Shown: positions 7,008-17,703, numbered from the stretch's first letter. The stretch: DNA of 64,000 bases from Planctomyces sp. SH-PL14 (GCF_001610835.1 NZ_CP011270.1:1302001-1366000), one strand, 5' to 3'. The notes: a model not told the origin generated them from the letters alone. Program-made: numbers and translations.

Positions 7008-9473
7008 TCATTTCTTCATCGCCTCGACGAACCCCAGCCGGATCGCCGCGCGGTCCGTGTGGTTGAGGGCCGTGGTCTCGGCCGTCAGCCGCCACATCTC
7101 GGGCCAGGTGTTGTCAAGAATCGAACGCGACGCGATCAGCCGCAGCGCGTCCTCGCGGATCAGCGGGTCGCGAAGGCGATGGGCGAAGTCAAACGCCTTC
7201 GCCGTTCCGAGGTTCCCGGTCACCGCCCCGAGAACGCGGATGTCGGTCCGCCACCGCTCGATGTTCGGATTCGCGTAAACCCCCCGCAGGGCTTCGGCCG
7301 CCCCTTCGGGGTTCCCCGCGTCGAACGCGGCCCGGGCCTGCACCAGCCCGGTGAGGTTCGCCGGGACCTGGAGGCCGGCGTCCGCCCCCTTGAGGCTCGC
7401 GACGAGGTCCGTCTTGCCGGCCTGCTCGGCCGCCTGGAGCAGCATTCCCCCCAGCGGGCTGGCGAGGTACTTCTCCTGGTCATTACCGCGGGCCTTCTGC
7501 CGCTCGATCACAAGCGGGACCACCTGCTCGAGCATCCCGCGGTCGACCGCCCGCTGCAGGAAGAGCTCGGCGAGGTGCTTCCGGCGGTGGCTGATCTCCA
7601 GGAGTGCCTGGAGCTGCCGGCGGTAGCGGGTGGCGGCGAGCCGCAGCTTGGGCGCGTCGTTCGGAAGGTTGAGGGCGGTCCGCAGCCGTGTCTGGATCTC
7701 GTCCGACTGCTTCTCGGCCTGATCGAGCTGAGCCTGGACGGCGTCGGCGGAGGGCGTCGCGCTCCGCAGGACGGCCAGCCCCTTCTCAAGGTTCGTCCAG
7801 CCTTCGGGCTTCTTCGCCAGCCGCATCTGAAGGTCGGCGACGTCCGCCAGAGCGAGCGCGGAGTCGAGCGCCGCGAACGGGTCCGGAAGTCCGGCGAAGG
7901 GTCGGCCTTCGCTGTAGTAGATGTCCGTCATTTCCGGAATCGCCATCCCCTTTCCGGGAGCGATTCCGGAGGCGAGGGCTTCGGCCTTGGCGAGCGCCGC
8001 GGCGGCCCCTGCCTGGTTCTTCTTGAGCAGTTCGGCATCGGCCACCGCGACCAGCATCCGGATCTTGCCGGCCGGCTCGGCGGCGGCGAACTCGGCGGCG
8101 AGGGCTTCGGGGACGCCCGACTCGGCCCGCGACGGGACGTTCGAGCTGACCGCGGCGGCACACGCCGCGAGGGCGGCATCCCGGACCGCGGGGTTGGGAG
8201 CGGACTTGGCCCACTTGATCGCCAGGGCCGGATCTCCCTTGAGAGCCGCGCTGAAGGCGGTCGCCGACATCGCGGTCTGGGGATTGGCATACAGGAACGA
8301 CATCTGGCTGGCGGCGGTGACGTCGAACGTCCCGGTCTCGCGGGCGACGAGCCAGATCGCCGAGGCCCGGGCGCGGTCGTCGGACGGGATCTCCTGGACG
8401 AGGACGGTCGCCTCGCCGTCCCGCCCGAGACCGACCAGAAGAGCCGCGAGCGACGTCGCGGCGTCGATCGCCTCCCGGCCGACCTTGGCGAGCTTTTCCG
8501 ACGCCTTGAGGGCCGCGTCGGCGCTGGCGGTGGCGGCGGTCTTGTCCCCCCGCTTGAGGTCGGCCCACGCCAGGCGGACGAGGGGCTCGATCTCATACGT
8601 TCCGCGGCTCCCCCCGATCTGCTTCACGAGGGTGATCTGCTCCTTGGCCTCGGCGGTCTTGCCCCGGAGGGCCAGGGCCTCGGCGGCGTACTGCTTGGTG
8701 ACCGGCTGGCTGCGGGTTTCCCCCCGCTGCTGCGAGTCTTTCACAATCTCCTTGAGCGACTTCGTTTCCAGATCGCCCACGTTGGCGGGAGGCTTGTCGG
8801 TCACCTCCTGCACATTGCCATCGGGGATGAGGTTGTTCGTCTCGTTCTTCTTCTGCTCGGGGGTCGGTTGCTCGATTTTTCTGTCCACGACTTCCGGCGT
8901 CTTGACCTCCGGTCCCTTCAGGACGAAGAAGTAGACCGCGCCGCCGATCACCGCCGCGCCGACGACCCCCAGGATCGAGAGCGTCGCGGCCGACATCCCC
9001 TTGTCGACGACGACCTCTTCCTTCTTGGCGAGCGCCGGGGCCCGGAAGACCGGGACCATGCAGTCGGGATTGCAGCACTTGACGTCGCGGCCCGCCTGCT
9101 TTTCGGTGATGTAGCCCTTCGTCTCGCACATCGGGCAGACGACTTCGATCGAGCGTCCCTTGGCCGGCTTGGGGCTGACGGGAGAGGTGGAGCGGAGGGC
9201 GGAGTTGTCGACGTCGAACGGGTCGTTCGATTCAGGCGGCTTGGGGGCGGGCTTCTCCGCGCGGGCCGCCGGTTTCGCCCCTGCGCCCGCAGGTGCTCCG
9301 GAGGCGGCCGGGACGGAGGGACTGGACTTCTTCTGCGCTGGTTTGGCCGCCTGCGGGGCGGGTTTGGGAGCGGCGCCCGGCTTCCCGGACATGGAGGCTC
9401 CGCAGAACGGGCATTCCTGGGCGTCGTCCTCGAGGACGGAGGCCTTGCACGAGGGGCAGTTGCGGAAATCCAT
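7008..9473 (-). CDS. zinc-ribbon membrane protein with helical repeats
   Basis: An 821-residue protein. Residues 6-24 are a zinc ribbon (Cys6, Cys9, Cys21, Cys24), followed by a Pro/Ala/Lys linker (30-108). A second ribbon has Cys113, Cys116, Cys133/134 and Cys138. One transmembrane helix spans about 161-186. The remaining 600 residues are an alanine-rich helical solenoid with TPR-like phrases (AEALALRGKTAEAKEQI) and should lie outside the membrane. The ATG at 9473 starts right at the first ribbon; the frame runs further upstream but without plausible content. Such ribbon-linker-helix architecture is common in planctomycete proteins of unknown role. A scaffold function is only a guess. Confidence 0.75.
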   Translation of the reverse strand: MDFRNCPSCKASVLEDDAQECPFCGASMSGKPGAAPKPAPQAAKPAQKKSSPSVPAASGAPAGAGAKPAARAEKPAPKPPESNDPFDVDNSALRSTSPVSPKPAKGRSIEVVCPMCETKGYITEKQAGRDVKCCNPDCMVPVFRAPALAKKEEVVVDKGMSAATLSILGVVGAAVIGGAVYFFVLKGPEVKTPEVVDRKIEQPTPEQKKNETNNLIPDGNVQEVTDKPPANVGDLETKSLKEIVKDSQQRGETRSQPVTKQYAAEALALRGKTAEAKEQITLVKQIGGSRGTYEIEPLVRLAWADLKRGDKTAATASADAALKASEKLAKVGREAIDAATSLAALLVGLGRDGEATVLVQEIPSDDRARASAIWLVARETGTFDVTAASQMSFLYANPQTAMSATAFSAALKGDPALAIKWAKSAPNPAVRDAALAACAAAVSSNVPSRAESGVPEALAAEFAAAEPAGKIRMLVAVADAELLKKNQAGAAAALAKAEALASGIAPGKGMAIPEMTDIYYSEGRPFAGLPDPFAALDSALALADVADLQMRLAKKPEGWTNLEKGLAVLRSATPSADAVQAQLDQAEKQSDEIQTRLRTALNLPNDAPKLRLAATRYRRQLQALLEISHRRKHLAELFLQRAVDRGMLEQVVPLVIERQKARGNDQEKYLASPLGGMLLQAAEQAGKTDLVASLKGADAGLQVPANLTGLVQARAAFDAGNPEGAAEALRGVYANPNIERWRTDIRVLGAVTGNLGTAKAFDFAHRLRDPLIREDALRLIASRSILDNTWPEMWRLTAETTALNHTDRAAIRLGFVEAMKK

Positions 9474-9650
9474 AGGTTGAGTCGGCGACGTGAGAGAAGG
9501 GGATTCCCCAAGTATAACGTAAAGGCGGGGAAGTTCTTGCGCGAGAACGGCCGCGTCGGCCACTTTCGAACTTCGGCCCGCCCCTGGACATCTGGGGCAT
9601 TGTGGCCAGCCTCGGCTACGTCGATCCACCCCGCGCCCGGATTCTGCCCC

Positions 9651-9983
9651 CACCGGGTCCAGGGTCCCCCTGGTGGGGAGTGCAGAGGGGCAAAGCCCCT
9701 TTGCCCGCCGGAGGCCGGGCCGTCGGGAGATGTCTGAAGGAGCACGTATCCAAACGCGGACCGCGCGCCGTATGGCCCCTCACCAAACCTGCGTAGATTG
9801 CAGAGCGAGCGGTGAGGCTTCATCGCCGATACCACAAAGTGGGCGCCCGTTGCTTACCACGGTTCCTCGTTGAAGCGCCTCCGGCGGCAAGGGGGCCAGG
9901 AAAACAACACAGCCCCCCTTGACCCCGGCTGCCGTGGCACAATGGGTTTAAGGTAGCCATACCGTGCCGGCCAGGACGCGGTT
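9651..9983 (-). repeat. 330-bp intergenic repeat, copy B
   Basis: A reverse-oriented copy. Read on the minus strand it has the same order as copy A: CCTGGCCGGCACGG, TTAAACCCATTGTGCC, hairpin 1, the CCGCCGGAGGC/GCCTCCGGCGG inverted pair around the core, hairpins 2 and 3. Hairpin 1 (about 9888-9920) has the long loop CTGTGTTGTTTTCCTGG between G-run and C-run arms. It lies between the stop of the minus-strand DUF1501 gene and the start of the zinc-ribbon gene, in the sense of both. Confidence 0.9.
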
Positions 9984-10097
9984 CGGAAAGCCCCAAAACG
10001 AAAACGGGCGGAACCGCCGCCGCGATTCCGCCCGTCAAACACCGAGAGTTCCAGGGATACCCGCCTCCCCGCCTCTCTCGATGGCAAGTCGTCTGCC

Positions 10098-11399
<1,302 letters not shown>

Positions 11400-11414
11400 G
11401 GGAACTCCGTGGGA

Positions 11415-11453
11415 GAGGTATCAGGTGTGAGGTATCAGGTATCAGGAACGACG
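11415..11453. repeat. short direct repeats (GGTATCAGGT words)
   Basis: The gap between the DUF1501 and PSCyt genes holds GAGGTATCAGGT twice, followed by another ATCAGG. It is a small tandem/direct repeat of roughly 16-bp spacing. I see no secondary structure that would terminate transcription, so the operon may read through it. Confidence 0.5.
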
Positions 11454-11528
11454 AGAGGAGGCTGGTGAAGAGGTTCGATGCCTTGCCGGATAACCGACCC
11501 CGGCACCTGATCCCTCTCCCCCTTCCAC

Positions 11529-14255
11529 TCAGTGATTCACAATGAACTCTTTGGTGTTCAGCAGCGTCCACAGCAGGTCGCGGGTGCCGGAGACCGTGTC
11601 CTTGGCGTCGCGGACGAAGCCGACGGCGAGGGACTTTTCCGCGTCGGTCGGGTACCGGTTGACCGTCCGCAGGTACACCTCTTCGACGATCCGCGAGACA
11701 TCCGCCGCCGCGACCGCCACGGGGGCGGCCGGGGCTTCCGTCGTCTTCTCGTCGCGGGCCTTCGGCTTCTTGTCGCCGCCGGCATACTTCTTCTGATACT
11801 CCGCCAGGAGGTCTTCCGCCCGGGCCTGCCGCTTCTTGTTGTCTTCCTTCTTCGCCCGTTCGATCTGCTGCTTGAACCGGGCCACGACCTGGTCGTAGTC
11901 GGCGGGCCGCTTGGCGTCTTCCTTCTTCCCCCCCTTGTCGGTCTTGGCCGGGTCCGTCTGCGGGGTGTACTTGACCTTCATCTCCTGCGCCACGCTCGCC
12001 AGCCACCCCTCCTTGGTCCGGTCGATCGACGAGAGGAACTCGCCGTCGTTCCGCAGATAAAGAGTCTGGAGCAGGCTGGCATCGGACGAACGATCGCAGT
12101 CGCAGTTCGACTCGCGGATCGAGCGACCGAAGACGTTCAGGGCGTAGAACGAGCCGTTGAGGTTGTTGTTCCGCGGGTTCGAGGGGATCGTCAGCGACCG
12201 CCCCTTCAGGTCGTCCTTGAAGGTCTTGGCCCGGTCGGACGAGGCGGTCGCCATCGCCACCGCGTCCACCGCGACTTCCGCCGGCAGCCGACGGGGGACC
12301 GCCCGGCCGAAGTTCCGCTCGTCGAGCTTGTTGGTCTCATTCGGCTTCCACGACGTCTGGTAGGTCCGGCTGTTGGCAATTGTCCGGTGGACCCACTTCA
12401 TGTCGTAACCGCTCTCGACAAAGCCCTTCGCCAGGTAGTCGAGCAGTTCCTCGTTGCAGGCCGGGTTCGCGAGGTTCATGTCGTCCGTCGGCTCGACGAT
12501 CCCCCGGTTGAAGTAACCGGCCCAGACGCGGTTCACGAAGGACCGGGCGAACAGCGGGTTCGTCCGCAGCCACTCCATCATCGCCCCCCGCGGATCGGCG
12601 ATCTCCTCGATCGCCACGACATCGCCGCCGAGGAGCTTCGCCGTCGGGTAGTCCGGTCCGTTGTACTTCTTGGCGTTCGCCTTGGGCTCCTTCTTGGGGC
12701 GGGCGTTCGTCTTGGCCTTGCTGACAAACAGCTCCGGCATCGGAACGGCCTTCCCCTCCTTGAGGTACTTCGGGATCTCCTTCCGCAGGTCGTTCCCCTT
12801 CAAGTTCTGGGGAATCCCCGCCGCCGTCAGGACCGCTTCATACTCCTTCCGGTCCTGGCCGTTCTGGGAGTAGCGAATGCGGGTAAAGAAGTTTTCGAAC
12901 TGCTTGAAGTCGTCCTGCGACCACTGGTCGAAGGGGTGCTTGTGGCACTGGGCGCACTGGATCCGCAGGCTGAGGAAGGTGTAAGCAAACCCGATCGCCC
13001 GGTCCTCCGGCTTCACGAAGTTCCGGCGTCCCCAGAAGTAGGTCAGGCCGTCGTTCTTGGCGTAGCCTTCGGCCCCGTCGGCCCGGATGCGGTCGCTCTC
13101 CCGCTTGCAGTAATCGGCGTAGCTCTCCCCTTCCTTGCGGCTGTTCGCCAGGACGATCCCCGACACGAGATCGTCGTAGGGGACATTGTCGGCGACGCGC
13201 TTGTAGATCCAGGCATACCACTCGGCGCTGGGCGACTCGCGGGAGACGCCGACGTTGTTGAGCTGCGTGTCCGAGTTGCCGGTCCAGTCGTTGAGCTTCG
13301 TCGACCACCACGCGGCGTAGGCGGGGGTCTCGAGGAGAGCGTCGATCTTCTTCGCCCGCTTGTCGGGCGTGCTGTCCTGCAGAAAGCTCCGGACTTCGTC
13401 GGCCGACGGCAGCGTCCCCGTGATGTCGAGGCTCACCCGGCGCAGGAACTCGGCGTCATCCGCCGCGTCCGAGGGGACGATCCCGAGCTTCTTGAGCTTG
13501 GCGACCACCAGTTCGTCGACGCGGGTCGGCGTCGCGACCTTCGGATACTTCGGACCGAGCTTGTCGGAGACCGGCCGGATCACGGGGACCGGGACGACCG
13601 CCCGGTCGTAGAAGGCCACGACGTGCGTGTCGCCGGCGTCGCTCGCCGTCACGAGACCGGTCTGGCTGATCTCGCAGACCTGCGGATCGTTCGACTGGAA
13701 CCGGCACAGGCAGGTAACGTCTTCGCTCGTACCATCCGCCCAGCGGGCGATCACCTTCAGCGGCTGCGTCTGTCCCTTGGTATCGAAGCGGATCTCCTTC
13801 GGAGTGACGTCGAGAGCCGTGAGCACCATCGGCTCCTCGGTCCCCTTGGCTCCCGCCTTGATCCAGTTCAGGAAGACGTTGTATTCCCAGCTCCCGACGT
13901 CGAACCGCTTTCCTCCCTTGTGCGGCGTGGCGAGGGTCGCCTTCTCCATCGCGTAGCTCTTGGCGGGCTCATCGAGGTCGAGCCGCTCCGCCAGCCCCTC
14001 GTGGTCCATCTTGAAGTCGTATCCGAACAGCGAGAGCCGGAAGCCCCCCTGTCCCTGGAACGACCCGTGGCAGGCCCGGCCGTTGCAGCCGAGCTTGCCC
14101 ATCAGCGGAACGAGGTGCCGCTGGAAGTCGGGCGTCTCCTCAACCCCCGCCTTCTGGAACCGCTGCTGCGCGGGGGGAAGGGGGGCGGCGGCGAAGACAG
14201 CCTGCGACCACGAAATGATGGCGGTCGACAGGAGAATCCATCGGGTGAGTTTCAT
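11529..14255 (-). CDS. DUF1549/DUF1553 (PSCyt-type) protein
   Basis: A 908-residue exported protein with signal peptide MKLTRWILLSTAIISWSQAVFA. Order of parts: an N-terminal segment with LGCNGRACHGSFQGQGG (Cys-x4-CysHis, a variant of the PSCyt1 heme-type motif), a bacterial Ig-like (Big2) stretch (VTPKEIRFDTKGQ to GLVTASDAGD), DUF1549 (VDELVVAKLKKLG onward), the second motif CAQCHKHPFDQW (CxxCH), then DUF1553 (NPLFARSFVNRVWAGYFNRG, RRLPAEVAVDAV). The family is typical of planctomycetes and is suspected to act in complex-carbohydrate breakdown or electron transfer; that is unproven. It is the main product of the ECF operon, between the 14362-15216 gene and the DUF1501 gene. Confidence 0.93.
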   Translation of the reverse strand: MKLTRWILLSTAIISWSQAVFAAAPLPPAQQRFQKAGVEETPDFQRHLVPLMGKLGCNGRACHGSFQGQGGFRLSLFGYDFKMDHEGLAERLDLDEPAKSYAMEKATLATPHKGGKRFDVGSWEYNVFLNWIKAGAKGTEEPMVLTALDVTPKEIRFDTKGQTQPLKVIARWADGTSEDVTCLCRFQSNDPQVCEISQTGLVTASDAGDTHVVAFYDRAVVPVPVIRPVSDKLGPKYPKVATPTRVDELVVAKLKKLGIVPSDAADDAEFLRRVSLDITGTLPSADEVRSFLQDSTPDKRAKKIDALLETPAYAAWWSTKLNDWTGNSDTQLNNVGVSRESPSAEWYAWIYKRVADNVPYDDLVSGIVLANSRKEGESYADYCKRESDRIRADGAEGYAKNDGLTYFWGRRNFVKPEDRAIGFAYTFLSLRIQCAQCHKHPFDQWSQDDFKQFENFFTRIRYSQNGQDRKEYEAVLTAAGIPQNLKGNDLRKEIPKYLKEGKAVPMPELFVSKAKTNARPKKEPKANAKKYNGPDYPTAKLLGGDVVAIEEIADPRGAMMEWLRTNPLFARSFVNRVWAGYFNRGIVEPTDDMNLANPACNEELLDYLAKGFVESGYDMKWVHRTIANSRTYQTSWKPNETNKLDERNFGRAVPRRLPAEVAVDAVAMATASSDRAKTFKDDLKGRSLTIPSNPRNNNLNGSFYALNVFGRSIRESNCDCDRSSDASLLQTLYLRNDGEFLSSIDRTKEGWLASVAQEMKVKYTPQTDPAKTDKGGKKEDAKRPADYDQVVARFKQQIERAKKEDNKKRQARAEDLLAEYQKKYAGGDKKPKARDEKTTEAPAAPVAVAAADVSRIVEEVYLRTVNRYPTDAEKSLAVGFVRDAKDTVSGTRDLLWTLLNTKEFIVNH

Positions 14256-14361
14256 TCCAGAACTTCCGCAATACGGGAGGATGTTCGCGTCCGTGGCGGC
14301 GGCTTCCGATCGACATCGGAGATGTCTCTGAAGACCGCGCTCGATCGATTGAGTCGGAGAA

Positions 14362-15216
14362 TCAGTCTTTCTTTGCAGACTTCGGCGTCTCCGCCGCGTC
14401 CTTCGTGGGAGCCCCCTTCTCGGGGGCGGATTTCGCCGGGACCGCCTTCTCGGGTGCCGACTTCTCTGATGCAGATTTTTCTGCGGCCGGCCTGTCCGGT
14501 ACCGGCTTTTCCTTCGCGGCCGGGGCGGCGTTGGCCGCCTTGACGTCGCGCTTCTTCGGTGCGGATTTCAGCAGCTTGTCGACCTCGCGGTCGATCCGCT
14601 CGTCCCGGTTCGACTCCGCCTCGGCCAGCTCGGCTTTGGTTTTCGACAGCTGTGTGGTCAGCCGGTCGCGGTTGAACTTCAGGAGACGGAGCTTCACGTC
14701 CTCCCGCCGGGCGACGAGGTTCCGCAGCTCCTCCTTCAGCGAGCCGGAGCTGTCGTCCATCATCGTCCGGGCGACGGTGAGGCGGATCCGGGACTCGATC
14801 TTCCACTGCTCCAGGTCGAATTCGTACCGGCCGGGATTGTTCACCCGGGTGCGGGCCAGACGTTCGCTGTCGCGGAACAGGGCGTGGATCCCCTTCTCAT
14901 AGGCGGCGCGGTTCGACCCCTTCAGGTTCGTCAGCAGGTCCGCGAGTTCCGCATGGTGTTCGCGGGCAAACTCCAGGGCCGCCTGCTCCCGCTCCGCGTT
15001 CATCTTGGTCGCGGAGTCCAACCTGGCAGCGCCGGCTTTGGTCTCCGCCTTCGGAGCGGCGGTCACCGAGACCTTGCTCTTCCCCTTCTCCGGACCGTCG
15101 GCCCGCACTGTGGCGAGAGGGAGCGAAGCCAGGACGAGCAGCCCCCACGCGAAACGAGCCGGCTGCCGGCCCATCCGAACGACGCTCTCCAGGGTGGCGG
15201 AAACGGTTCTGGTCAT
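14362..15216 (-). CDS. exported coiled-coil hypothetical protein
   Basis: A 284-residue protein with an N-terminal hydrophobic segment (about 18-40, FAWGLLVLASLPLATVRA) that looks like a signal peptide. The middle is a long charged helix with heptad-like Leu/Arg/Glu spacing (about residues 65-210). The C-terminal 70 residues are a low-complexity Lys/Ala/Pro/Ser/Glu tail (KSAPEKAVPAKS type). Its start is 3 bp after the stop of the anti-sigma-like gene, so it belongs to the ECF operon. Function unknown; no family recognised. Confidence 0.7.
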   Translation of the reverse strand: MTRTVSATLESVVRMGRQPARFAWGLLVLASLPLATVRADGPEKGKSKVSVTAAPKAETKAGAARLDSATKMNAEREQAALEFAREHHAELADLLTNLKGSNRAAYEKGIHALFRDSERLARTRVNNPGRYEFDLEQWKIESRIRLTVARTMMDDSSGSLKEELRNLVARREDVKLRLLKFNRDRLTTQLSKTKAELAEAESNRDERIDREVDKLLKSAPKKRDVKAANAAPAAKEKPVPDRPAAEKSASEKSAPEKAVPAKSAPEKGAPTKDAAETPKSAKKD

Positions 15217-15219
15217 GTT

Positions 15220-15741
15220 TCAGAGCTCCTCTTCCTGAGGGCGGCCGGAGTCATCCATCCGGCCTTCGGCTTCGACTGCGGCGAACAGCCAGTCGGGCAC
15301 GTCGAGCGCGTTGATCTCGTCGTCCGATGGATCGACGCCCATCGACTCCGGACCGTCTTCGTCATCAGCCGAGGAAGCGAAGAGCGAGTCGAGGACTTCG
15401 GGGTGGGAGAGCTCCAGGCTCCCCTTCGCCATTTCCACCTGCCGAGGCGTCTGCTGGACGAGGGCCACGACGCCAACCATCGCGACGGCCGCCACGCTCC
15501 AGCCGAACCGGCGGAGGAGCTGCCGAGAATCCGGCACAGCCTCGTGAAGCGGCGCGGGGAACGGCACATCGCCCACCGCCTGGTGAATCAGCACCACATC
15601 GGCCAGGGCCGCCGCCAGTTCCTCGTCTTCGCCGAGCCGGGTCTCGAACGCCTCCACCTCGGCGGACGACAGCTCTCCCAGCAGATAGCGCTGGGCCCAC
15701 TGCAGGCGGTCGTCGGATGAAAGGGGGGCGTCGGAGGACAT
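15220..15741 (-). CDS. putative membrane anti-sigma factor of the ECF operon
   Basis: A 173-residue protein. An acidic N-terminal helix bundle (WAQRYLLGELSSAEVEAFETRL) is followed by one transmembrane helix at about residues 78-94 (FGWSVAAVAMVGVVALV) and a very acidic C-terminus. The LLGELSSAEVEAFE phrase is typical of planctomycete and other anti-sigma-like proteins encoded after ECF genes. It has no HxxxCxxC zinc motif. It starts 64 bp after the ECF stop and ends 3 bp before the next gene. Role inferred from position and topology. Confidence 0.65.
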   Translation of the reverse strand: MSSDAPLSSDDRLQWAQRYLLGELSSAEVEAFETRLGEDEELAAALADVVLIHQAVGDVPFPAPLHEAVPDSRQLLRRFGWSVAAVAMVGVVALVQQTPRQVEMAKGSLELSHPEVLDSLFASSADDEDGPESMGVDPSDDEINALDVPDWLFAAVEAEGRMDDSGRPQEEEL

Positions 15742-15804
15742 GGGGATCTCGATCAGACTACTTGTATGAGGTCATCCGTTTTGATGTTCGAGCCAGCCGC
15801 CGCT

Positions 15805-16371
15805 CTACTCCCGCGGCGACGATTCCGTTTCGGACAGGGCGGCTCGCAGTTTCTCGAGGGCCAGCCGGTTTCGCGTCAGGACGGTTCCCAGGGGAACATC
15901 GAGCTCTTCGGCGATCGCGGCGAAGGTTTTCTCTCCATAGATCCGCTGCTCCACGACATACCGCTGGTCGCGAGGCAGGTTTTCCAGGGCCCGGTGGACC
16001 CGTTCGATCGTCTCCCGCTTCACCAGGGGATCGTCGGCGATCCGCTGGGCCGTCTCGCCGCCGCTCCCTCCGCCCGGCGTCTCCACCGCGCGGCTTTCGA
16101 CCATCCGCTGGAGGGCGTCGCTGGCAACCCTGGCTTTCCGGCGGATCAGCATGGCCTCGTTGTAGGCCACCCGAAACAGCCAGCCCCGAATGCCGTCCGG
16201 CGTTCCCTCAGGGAGGGCCCGCACGGCTTGCCGAAATGTGTTCTGCAGGGCCTCGGAGGCCAGTTCCACGTTCCGCAGGACGCCGTACAGGAATGCCCGG
16301 AGTTTCTCCCCATGCTGCGCGTACAACTCCGCGACCAGCTCCGATCGCCGGGTTGACTCCGCGTCACTCAC
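15805..16371 (-). CDS. ECF-type sigma factor heading the PSCyt operon
   Basis: A 188-residue ECF sigma factor. Region 2 covers ELYAQHGEKLRAFLYGVLRN and ALQNTFRQAVRALPEG; region 4 covers PRDQRYVVEQRIYGEKTFAAIAEELDVPLGTVLTRNRLALEKL. It is the first gene of a five-gene minus-strand set with an anti-sigma-like protein, a coiled-coil protein, the DUF1549/1553 protein and the DUF1501 protein. ECF factors linked to PSCyt/DUF1501 genes are a planctomycete speciality. The operon could be self-regulated, but I found no matching promoter pair upstream. Confidence 0.92.
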   Translation of the reverse strand: MSDAESTRRSELVAELYAQHGEKLRAFLYGVLRNVELASEALQNTFRQAVRALPEGTPDGIRGWLFRVAYNEAMLIRRKARVASDALQRMVESRAVETPGGGSGGETAQRIADDPLVKRETIERVHRALENLPRDQRYVVEQRIYGEKTFAAIAEELDVPLGTVLTRNRLALEKLRAALSETESSPRE

Positions 16372-16514
16372 AAAGGCTGCATCTCCTGGCAGTCACCTGA
16401 ATCAATGCGCGCATGGCGGCGAATATTCCTTGAGATTCCACAAACGATCACCAGCCCACAGGAAGTTCGCAACACATTTCTGAAGAAGGGGTTGCGCCAC
16501 TGCTCATAGGCATC

Positions 16515-16593
16515 TGATCTGTGTCCATCTGTGTTTATCTGTGGCTAAAACGAATTCAAGGCCAGCCACAGATGAACACAGATTCACACAGAT
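16515..16593. repeat. inverted pair of CTGTGTTCAT-type words
   Basis: Left arm 16515-16545 (GATCTGTGTCCATCTGTG..TGTGGCT) and right arm 16564-16593 (AGCCACAGATGAACACAG..) are imperfect reverse complements with an 18-bp loop. They belong to the same dispersed word family seen near 26.2, 27.3 and 29.1-29.4 kb. The pair could form a long RNA hairpin between the ferredoxin and sigma genes. No protein is encoded here. Confidence 0.75.
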
Positions 16594-16614
16594 AAGAAGA
16601 TGCGGGGAAGCAAC

Positions 16615-16890
16615 TTACGTCGGAGTCGACGGCGGGTCGGGTTCGTGGACTTTGCCCCGGTCGATGTAGGCCGTCCGGGCCGCGGCGTATTCCTCTCGGG
16701 TCAGTTCCCGCCGCCCTTCCGAGCTTTCGAAGTACCGCCGCAGAAACGGCACACACCAGCCGCACCCCGTCCCGGCCCCGCCGCACTCGCTGAGCTGGCT
16801 GACCCGCGAAGGGCGGTGGATCCGCAGGTAGTTTTCGATCTTCCGCCGCGTCACGTGAAAGCAGAGGCAGACTTCGTCGTCCGGTCCCAT
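16615..16890 (-). CDS. BFD-like [2Fe-2S]-binding protein
   Basis: A 91-residue protein with the ligand pattern of the bacterioferritin-associated ferredoxin domain: Cys8-x-Cys10 (EVCLCFHV) and Cys43-x2-Cys46 (TGCGWC), with an extra Cys36. The ATG at 16890 (MGPDDEVCLC) is chosen because the domain begins a few residues later; the frame extends upstream without family content. The domain usually donates electrons or helps iron mobilisation. The C-terminal 40 residues are hydrophilic with a Pro-rich end. No bacterioferritin gene is adjacent, so the partner is unknown. Confidence 0.85.
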   Translation of the reverse strand: MGPDDEVCLCFHVTRRKIENYLRIHRPSRVSQLSECGGAGTGCGWCVPFLRRYFESSEGRRELTREEYAAARTAYIDRGKVHEPDPPSTPT

Positions 16891-17215
16891 CAACGTTCGT
16901 CTCAACTTTCCTTGCCTATCCGGGAGAACCGGCAGGTTTTTCCAGCGAATCGCGTCCCCTCGCGGCAATTTTACGAAAGTCCCGACCTTTCATTCCATCC
17001 CCGTAACGTAAGGTGGAACGAGGGGACCATCCTGCCGATGAGAGCGAATGGCTCGCCAGCCGGGCGAGTCCCGAACCCTTCGGTCCGTCGAATCCTTGAC
17101 CTTCCGGTCTGACCCCGATTTCTGATCCCGCCTCGTCCTTCCCGCCACCCTTTTTCCCGCCGGTCGCCTTTCCCTCCCTCCCCGCAAAACGTCTCTGGTC
17201 AAGCAGGAGGCCTTC
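16891..17215. other. intergenic region, nothing identified
   Basis: These 325 bases lie between the divergent ferredoxin and receiver-domain genes and should contain both promoters. No clear promoter pair, terminator or repeat was seen. A purine-poor CT-rich stretch precedes the receiver gene. Confidence 0.35.
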
Positions 17216-17629
17216 ATGCCGTCCCCCATCTCCTCGTCCGCTCCCCGCGTTTTCGTCTGCGACAACCATGAGCATGTCACCCGCGTTCTGACGCTCTGGC
17301 TTCGCCGTTCCGGCTATGACGTCGCGACTTTTGAAGACGGGCTCGATACCTGGGACGCGTTGCAGATGGAATCGCCTGCCGCGCTGATCTGCGACTCCGA
17401 GATGCCCTACATGGATGGTCTGGACCTGTGTCGCCGCCTGCGGAGCGACTTCCGGTTCCGCGATCTCCCGATCCTGTTGCTGGGGGATTACGGGCACCAG
17501 TTCGACGAAGCGGCGTTGCGGAAGGAGCTGCAGATTTCGGCGGTTCTGAGCAAGCCGCTCAATCCGGTTGAGCTTCTGTTTTTCCTTCGCCGTTGTGTTG
17601 GTTCTGCTGAGGAAGAGACCGCCTGCTGA
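17216..17629 (+). CDS. single-domain response regulator
   Basis: A 137-residue stand-alone receiver domain with no output domain. The likely phosphoacceptor is Asp60 in ALICDSEMPYMDGLDL, and the conserved Lys is Lys113 in LSKPLNP. The first acidic cluster is CDNHEH (Asp16). The switch Thr/Ser that normally follows the fourth strand is not evident: the segment reads ILLLGDYG, with Gly where Thr is expected. That makes signalling by the standard Thr/Tyr coupling uncertain. A possible RBS (AGGAGG, 17205-17210) precedes the ATG. No histidine kinase is adjacent. Confidence 0.85.
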   Translation: MPSPISSSAPRVFVCDNHEHVTRVLTLWLRRSGYDVATFEDGLDTWDALQMESPAALICDSEMPYMDGLDLCRRLRSDFRFRDLPILLLGDYGHQFDEAALRKELQISAVLSKPLNPVELLFFLRRCVGSAEEETAC

Positions 17630-17703
17630 GCGCGGCTTCGAGAGACCGCTCTGACAGCGTCCTGGGCCAACGGACGTCCTTAGCGTAACCCGACCTCCCT
17701 GGC

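Noticed and set aside
6792-9737. 981-residue open frame opposite the zinc-ribbon gene
   Set aside because: It is an antisense by-product of high-GC codon use: Arg/Gly/Leu-rich, no family, and the minus-strand gene has zinc ribbons and a membrane helix.
11532-14543. 1003-residue open frame opposite the DUF1549/1553 gene
   Set aside because: The other strand encodes clear PSCyt, DUF1549 and DUF1553 motifs; this frame has none and is rich in Arg/Val/Leu as expected for an antisense shadow.
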